From Telmatactis stephensoni (Eukaryota > Cnidaria > Anthozoa > Actiniaria > Isophelliidae), in contig JALIZF010001834.1 in the NCBI GenBank assembly GCA_029948255.1, positions 1 through 64,000 of the forward strand: a DNA stretch of 64,000 nt, given 5' to 3'. Below the pieces are notes generated by a model. The model was given only the letters and a program-made list of their open reading frames with translations, had not been told where the DNA came from and did no database searches. Every line of letters starts with the position of its first letter. Within the stretch, counting starts at the first letter, position 1. Shown in pieces: positions 59,271 to 64,000 of the stretch. The translations under genes and the position numbers were made by a program.

Positions 59271-61355
59271 ATGGAAGGATTGAACCCTGAAGTTATACGT
59301 GAACTAGTTAAAGAAGGGAAGTCATATAAATCTATCAGTGATATACTCAAGCAAATGTACCCCAATGCAAGAGGATTGAGCGAACGATCAATTCGACGCT
59401 TCTGCAATATCAACAATATTAGTTATCGTTCTGGACTTAACAATGAAGCACTAAACGAAGCAGTTTCTAATGCAGTTCAAGAGGTAACTTAAAGAATCGT
59501 TTATGTTAATATTCCTGAAATGGATGCAATTATCATATCAATGTTGCTTTTATCATATAGCTTGGTCCTACTTATGGAAGAAAAATGTTGAAAGGTTATT
59601 TCCAGTCAAGCGGCTTACGCGTGAGTCAGCGACGTTTATCTGAAACAGCAAAACAAGTCGTCCCACAGTATCACAGGGCCCGAGTGAATGATACAGCACG
59701 TTTACGGAACCCCATTCCTTATCAGGCTCTTTACTTTGGCCACAAATTGCATTGTGACCAAAACGAGAAATTGATTGATTACGGTGTCACACATGTGTGC
59801 GCTATAGATGGACATTCGCTGATGGTTGTTGGCTTTGCAACTATGCCGATAAAAAATAATATCACAATTTACACGAATTTGTTTCGGTAAGTAGACGAAA
59901 ATCATCTTGCTTCATGTGAAGCAGTTTTCTTCTAACCAGGCCTAGGGTCGTAGCGAGGCCTGAACAAAAGCTCCCCCCTTGAAACCCGCCGCCCCCCTCG
60001 CTACGCCTCTGTTCTAACAATGCATTTTTAAAATACAAAAAAAATTTGTCACAATCATCCGTTTTTCCTAACACATTTTATCCCGCCCTTCCATGTATAG
60101 GGTGGTAGCGGCTGCGAGGGAGACTATGTATAGGGTCAACAGTTAGGGACTGCACCATGGAGTAGGCTTGATTTGGCATTTTGTTTAGTATTTTTCATAT
60201 CAGTAATTAAAAAACACTTCCTTTTTGTTGTTAATAGGGACGTTGTACAGAGGTATGGACTTTGGGATCAAGTGCGCACAGACCATGGTCGTGAGTTTTA
60301 CCTCATGCTAGGTATGCAAGAACATCTTGCTTATCTACGAAATGACACCTCTAAAGATCCCCACCGCCGAACAACTTCTAAAAAAGTAAGAAATAATCGA
60401 ATTGAACATATTATAAATCCACTCATCTTTTGATCGACTACACTCCCACTAACACCAAAAATTGAACCGACAAAGGTAGATTTGTGGTAATGATTCTTCT
60501 TTTTCAGATGAAAATGATAAAATTTCCGATGTAAGCGAGCTGTTATGATTTGTATTACCTATAGAATAGAACTAATACTAGCTCATTTTTGTCAAAACGT
60601 AATCATCCTAGCTTGTCGTAAATCAGACCTTGCCGTTTTTCATTGTGTATAATAATAATTGGTGTTCAGATATTTCCCAATTATGGTTGCTAGGTCTATC
60701 ACAGCTCATTTCATTACTGACCGCAACTTAAACTTTCTATCTTTCAAGAATCTCCCTGTGGAAAGATTTTGGAGTGAATGCAATCAGAGAGTAAACTACC
60801 CAGTAAAGCTTTGCCTAAATAACATGGTAGATTCAGGTTTATTGCGAATGGAGAATGAGTGCACAAAGTTCTGTGTCTCTGCATTTACAAGAAGTGTGGT
60901 TGAGATTGGTGTCAAACGTTTAATACAAAGTTGGAACAACAGACCTGCAAGTACGTTATAAATAAATTAATGTAACGTAATAAATCAAGTAAACTAGTTT
61001 ATTTCTCTGAACTTTTTCAACAGGTGGACGCAGAAAGACACCAACTATAATGATGAATAGAAATAACCGAACTGCAATGATCACAGCAAATCAGATTCCT
61101 GACGATGGTCCAACTGCAGTTCAAATATATGAAAGCCATGGTGGTCATTTAAAACGATTTGGTGACTTTGGTATAGATCCTCTGATGGGAAATCCTATGT
61201 TATGTCAACAGAGAGAGGAATATCTTTTTCAAAACATTCAATCATATGAAGCAGTATTCAATGAAATAGTGAATGGCAACACATCCTTGTTTCAACGGGG
61301 CCTGATGTGTTTTATTTCGTTTTCCAACGCTCATGGACAGTTGGCTATAGTCTAG
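59271..61355 (+). CDS. Integrase-core (DDE) protein, intact, 5 exons
   Basis: Exons 59271-59483, 59561-59886, 60238-60385, 60749-60950 and 61024-61355 join in frame to 406 residues with GT-AG introns. Residues 1-70 look like a helix-turn-helix with IRELVKEGKSYKSISDIL and GLSERSIRRFC. The core follows with candidate catalytic residues in LHCDQNEKL (Asp), VRTDHGREF (Asp) and LPVERFWSE (Glu), the DD-x-E layout of retroviral-type integrases and transposases. The family occurs as multi-exon host-like genes in cnidarians and fishes (family knowledge). No terminal inverted repeats were found around the gene, so it may be domesticated or an old transposase locus. A hAT-like MITE relic lies in intron 2. 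Function is unknown. Confidence 0.85.
59950..60013. mobile_element. Short CGTAGCGAGGC MITE relic
   Basis: GTCGTAGCGAGGCCTGAAC at the left faces CTCGCTACGCCTCTG at the right, related to the element at 58,227-58,424 but only about 65 bp. Inside intron 2 of the integrase gene. Confidence 0.5.
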
Positions 61356-61753
61356 TAAAACCGAACTATATCAAACGTTAACTCAACAACTGGTCTCTAG
61401 CCGTCACGCAGTATACTTCTGGTCATCAAAATGGTTAACATGGTTGGACATGGTTAACTGACTGCTGTACAAATGACCACTTTTGACCAGATAGATTGTC
61501 TGCTTGATTTGTATATTCAGCTCTTGAGTGAAATATGTTATCCAAATTAATTTTAAATGTTTTAATACACAAAACTGTAGAGTATCGCGTGACGCTTAGA
61601 GGCAAATAGACTAGTTTTAGCAGTATGCCGAGGAAGCGAGTTAATACAAAACTCAGCTTATAAACTGAATTTTTACTCTCCCAGCATGATTCTCTATGAA
61701 CACAACAAATCTAGCGATATGTTAGCTAAGTCTTTGTAGCATGTCAGTTCAGT

Positions 61754-64000
61754 CTATAACTGCGCCATTATCTCCTCAAGTCCCTTAAGTTTCACAGGCA
61801 TGAAGTCAAACCTCTGTGCTCTACAATGAGGGCAGCCTCTGCTACTGTCTTCATCTAACCATCTCTGTACACATGGCACACACCCAATTACGATTTCGCA
61901 ACACGAGCTGACATAAATAGGGAGATCTGCTGGTGAACTAAGACAAATGGTGCATGTCAAGAAATCTTTGATATTTGTTTTAAGGCTGAACTCTCTTGTC
62001 AGGGTTGTATTAATATCGTCAACCTTCACGCTCAGCTGTTGGACTTCCTCTTTCAACTCAGCTATAGCACTTTCTTGAGCACTGTTTTCTTCAGCGTTGT
62101 CATCATCCATTCTTTTCCTTTTTCGTCCCATTTCCTCTTTCCTCACAGCATAATGCACCTATCAATGTAAGCCCCGTGGAGGGGGGGGGGGGGGGTATTC
62201 GGGCAAGAGGTGGGGATTTGAAAAAAAGTGCTTAAAAAAGTTCAAATGCCACAGTATGGGGACCATGCTATCGATCAAATGGTTCAAAAAACCCCTACCC
62301 AGGGGACAATTTTTGTCAATCAAATGCATTAGAATAAACTCCACATCCCAAATATAACAGAAAGCTTCTTTTTTCAAAACATTTTATTTGTAACAACAAA
62401 TTGCACATATCCAATAATCAGATGCATCCTCCTGGGTTGCACCAACACATATCATGTGGTGCCAGGAGGAGCAACAGTTACAACATATCCATTCTATATC
62501 TTCCTCAGCATCATCATCTGGTTCATTCTGTCCACAAGTACTGCACTTTTCTTCATCTTGATTTTGTGTTTCCTTATCCTTTGCCTTTTTCTTATCCTGT
62601 GCCTTTTTCGTATCCTTTGACTTTTTCTTTGGTTTTGACTTTGACGTAGTCTTGTTGTTAATCTTTCTACCTTGGGCTGCTTTTTTCCGATTTTCATGCA
62701 CCTTTGTCAAATGTTCTCGCCACATATCTATTTCTTCTACTGGTAGCAATACTTTCTTTGCAAGTTCAATCTTTGCTTCATCAGTTTACTTAGTGACCTG
62801 GCCTTCTGTACAACACAGGTATCCCAATCGCTTTCTAAAAATCAAATCCCGACCCAGGGGATTGACTCTGCGATCAATTTCCCCATCCACGGACAAGCAT
62901 TTTCTGTCAAATCCCCACCCATTGCCCGAATACCCCCCCCCCCCCCCCCCACGGGACTTACATTGATAGGTGCATAAACCTTTCTACTGGGTACTTTCCA
63001 AAATAATAAACCTAGAAAAAAGTGTTTTTAATTATTTCTGATTAAATCCTGATTACCAGTTTCCAAGTTAATAAATACAATAACTATTACAAGGCCATTT
63101 TGGTACAAACTAGAAAAGCTAAACTGGTTAACAAATTGCGTTGGGCGCTTACACATTAAAGGCTTTCTGATGACTTGTCATGTTAATGGAAACGACTCAA
63201 CTTTGCCCAAAAACGTCAATCACCAAAAGTCCAGGGTCCCCTATACCCCTTTGCAAAATGAAATCACGCAAAAAATATTTGGTCTTTTCACGCATCGCGA
63301 ATAATTAAAATATCTCTTTCACGTTTACAAAAAAAAAAAAATCAAAAGTTGCTTTCACGTGGACGCAAAAAGATTTGAGACCTTAAATCATGTTTCACCG
63401 CAAAATGTATAGGGGACCCTGCTGATTGGTGCGAAACATCAAACACGACGACCCCTCACAAAACGTCCAGAAATACCAAGTTATTGTTTACAAAATGAAG
63501 AGCGCCACCGGTCATGCATTAAAAACATTCTCTAGTTAGTGTGTTAAAACCCACCTTGTGTACCGGAGGAGTCTTTTATGGGCAAGCCATTAGCAGTTAC
63601 TAAGACAACATCGAGATCAAACGCAGCTTTCACAGTTGTAGTAATATACGGTACATTAGATGTAGGCTCCGTAAGTGTAACAAACGTTTGGTCTTCATCC
63701 ACGAACTCATATTTTGCTCCATTTTTGATCATTTTGGCTAGTACAACCTTCAGAGAAAATGAAGGATTGCGTTTTGCTTGATTTGCCGAGCTAAACACAG
63801 AAGAAAAGGCAGGGCTGTATACTGCTGCATTTGGCAGTTGACTAGCAATTCGTGGGGAATGTCTATTCTGACTGGTTGTGGTTGCTTGTGGAGTGGGAGC
63901 AGTTTGCGCTGGTAACGCAGCACCTTCAACCACAAAAGAATGTCCGTCTTGGAGATTCCTAAATGACCCATCTATCTCTGGCATAATCACTAAGTCGCCG
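61754..64000 (-). CDS. RING-like finger protein, 3' part (3 exons seen; 5' end beyond the window)
   Basis: Exons 64000-63555 (open at the window edge), 63011-62962 and 62158-61754 join in frame (phases 1 and 0), ending KLKGLEEIMAQL and TAA. The first exon encodes a low-complexity stretch then AKMIKNGAKYEFVDEDQTF and TVKAAFDLDVVLV; the small exon encodes GLLFWKVPSRKVYAPIN. The last exon has a basic segment (GRKRKRM), a coiled coil (AIAELKEEVQQLSVKVDDI) and a RING-like cross-brace: CTICL, SSCC, GCVPC and CPHC, all cysteine without the usual histidine. A ubiquitin ligase role would be the usual reading of a RING but is inference. Both splice sites of the last intron lie within inverted repeats of an apparent transposable element. 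Confidence 0.6.
62153..62975. mobile_element. Inverted-repeat element coinciding with an intron of the RING-like gene
   Basis: ATGCACCTATCAATGTAAG at 62,153-62,171 is exactly mirrored at 62,957-62,975, and the similarity continues about 75 bp inward (CCCGTGG, a long G run, TATTCGGGCAA, GGGATTTGA). Read on the minus strand, one copy supplies the splice donor (CAAT then GTAAGT) and the other the acceptor (TTGATAG then GTGCAT). A 4-bp TGCA palindrome sits at both edges. The interior holds a PHD-finger frame. Its type is unknown. Confidence 0.65.
62384..62749 (-). CDS. PHD-finger reading frame inside the intron of the RING-like gene
   Basis: On the minus strand a 121-codon frame encodes LLPVEEIDMWREHLTKV, a lysine-rich linker (KSKPKKKSKDTKK), then a C4HC3 PHD finger: CSTC, WICCNCCSSWHHMIC, DYWICAICC, ending CYK and TAA. 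The frame is open a little further upstream (TDEAKIELAKKV) to a TAA at about 62,790, and splice acceptors before IELAKK exist. It could be an alternative last exon of the RING-like gene, cargo of the inverted-repeat element, or a pseudogene fragment. PHD fingers usually read histone H3 tails; no such role can be claimed here. Confidence 0.55.
   Translation of the reverse strand: MLPVEEIDMWREHLTKVHENRKKAAQGRKINNKTTSKSKPKKKSKDTKKAQDKKKAKDKETQNQDEEKCSTCGQNEPDDDAEEDIEWICCNCCSSWHHMICVGATQEDASDYWICAICCYK
63232..63421. mobile_element. 190-bp MITE with CAGGGTCCCCTATAC ends
   Basis: Starts CAGGGTCCCCTATAC and ends GTATAGGGGACCCTG in the second-last intron of the RING-like gene. The interior has several TTTCACG words. 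Flanks show no matching duplication. Confidence 0.7.

Overview
The window is animal genomic DNA. It is intron-rich, moderately AT-rich, and dense in MITEs, tRNA-derived SINEs, foldback elements and degenerate retroelements. The combination of a secreted multi-discoidin protein, DIRS and Penelope-like remnants, a multi-exon integrase-core gene and this repeat style fits a cnidarian, probably an anthozoan. That placement is inference; the sequence does not settle the species.

Left part (1-7.3 kb): a minus-strand heparanase-like gene (GH79) in eight exons gives a complete 502-residue secreted protein. Its start faces a plus-strand DHX15/PRP43 helicase gene only 161 bp away, so the two probably share a bidirectional promoter. 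DHX15 (7,448-17,730) has 13 phase-consistent exons and an intact 711-residue product.

Middle (8.2-35 kb): a block of about 11 kb holding DHX15 exons 2-13 and 3' flank recurs at about 25.9-35.0 kb as a decayed copy. The copy lacks exon 1, has an 8-bp-TSD DNA transposon (itself hosting a SINE) inside exon 3, and has lost the end of exon 6 through exon 10 across a templated deletion junction. Its last exons are almost identical to the functional copy, which suggests recent gene conversion. A DIRS-type retroelement remnant lies between the copies. Because each copy acts as an empty site for the other, several insertions can be delimited directly: a 2.1 kb foldback element made of tRNA-like modules, a TTAA-flanked MITE, and a TTAA-flanked foldback element carrying a Penelope-like fragment with two hammerhead-like motifs.

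Right-centre (35.8-58 kb): one minus-strand gene encodes 14 tandem F5/8 type C (discoidin) domains after a hydrophobic leader. Thirty-two exons join in frame to give 2,133 residues; the ATG exon was not found. Two cysteine pairs are gained and lost together across the repeats.

Right end (59-64 kb): a plus-strand five-exon integrase-core (DDE) gene of 406 residues is followed by a minus-strand RING-like gene that continues past the window. One intron of the RING-like gene is bounded by inverted repeats that contain both splice sites and holds a PHD-finger reading frame, so it is an introner-like candidate.
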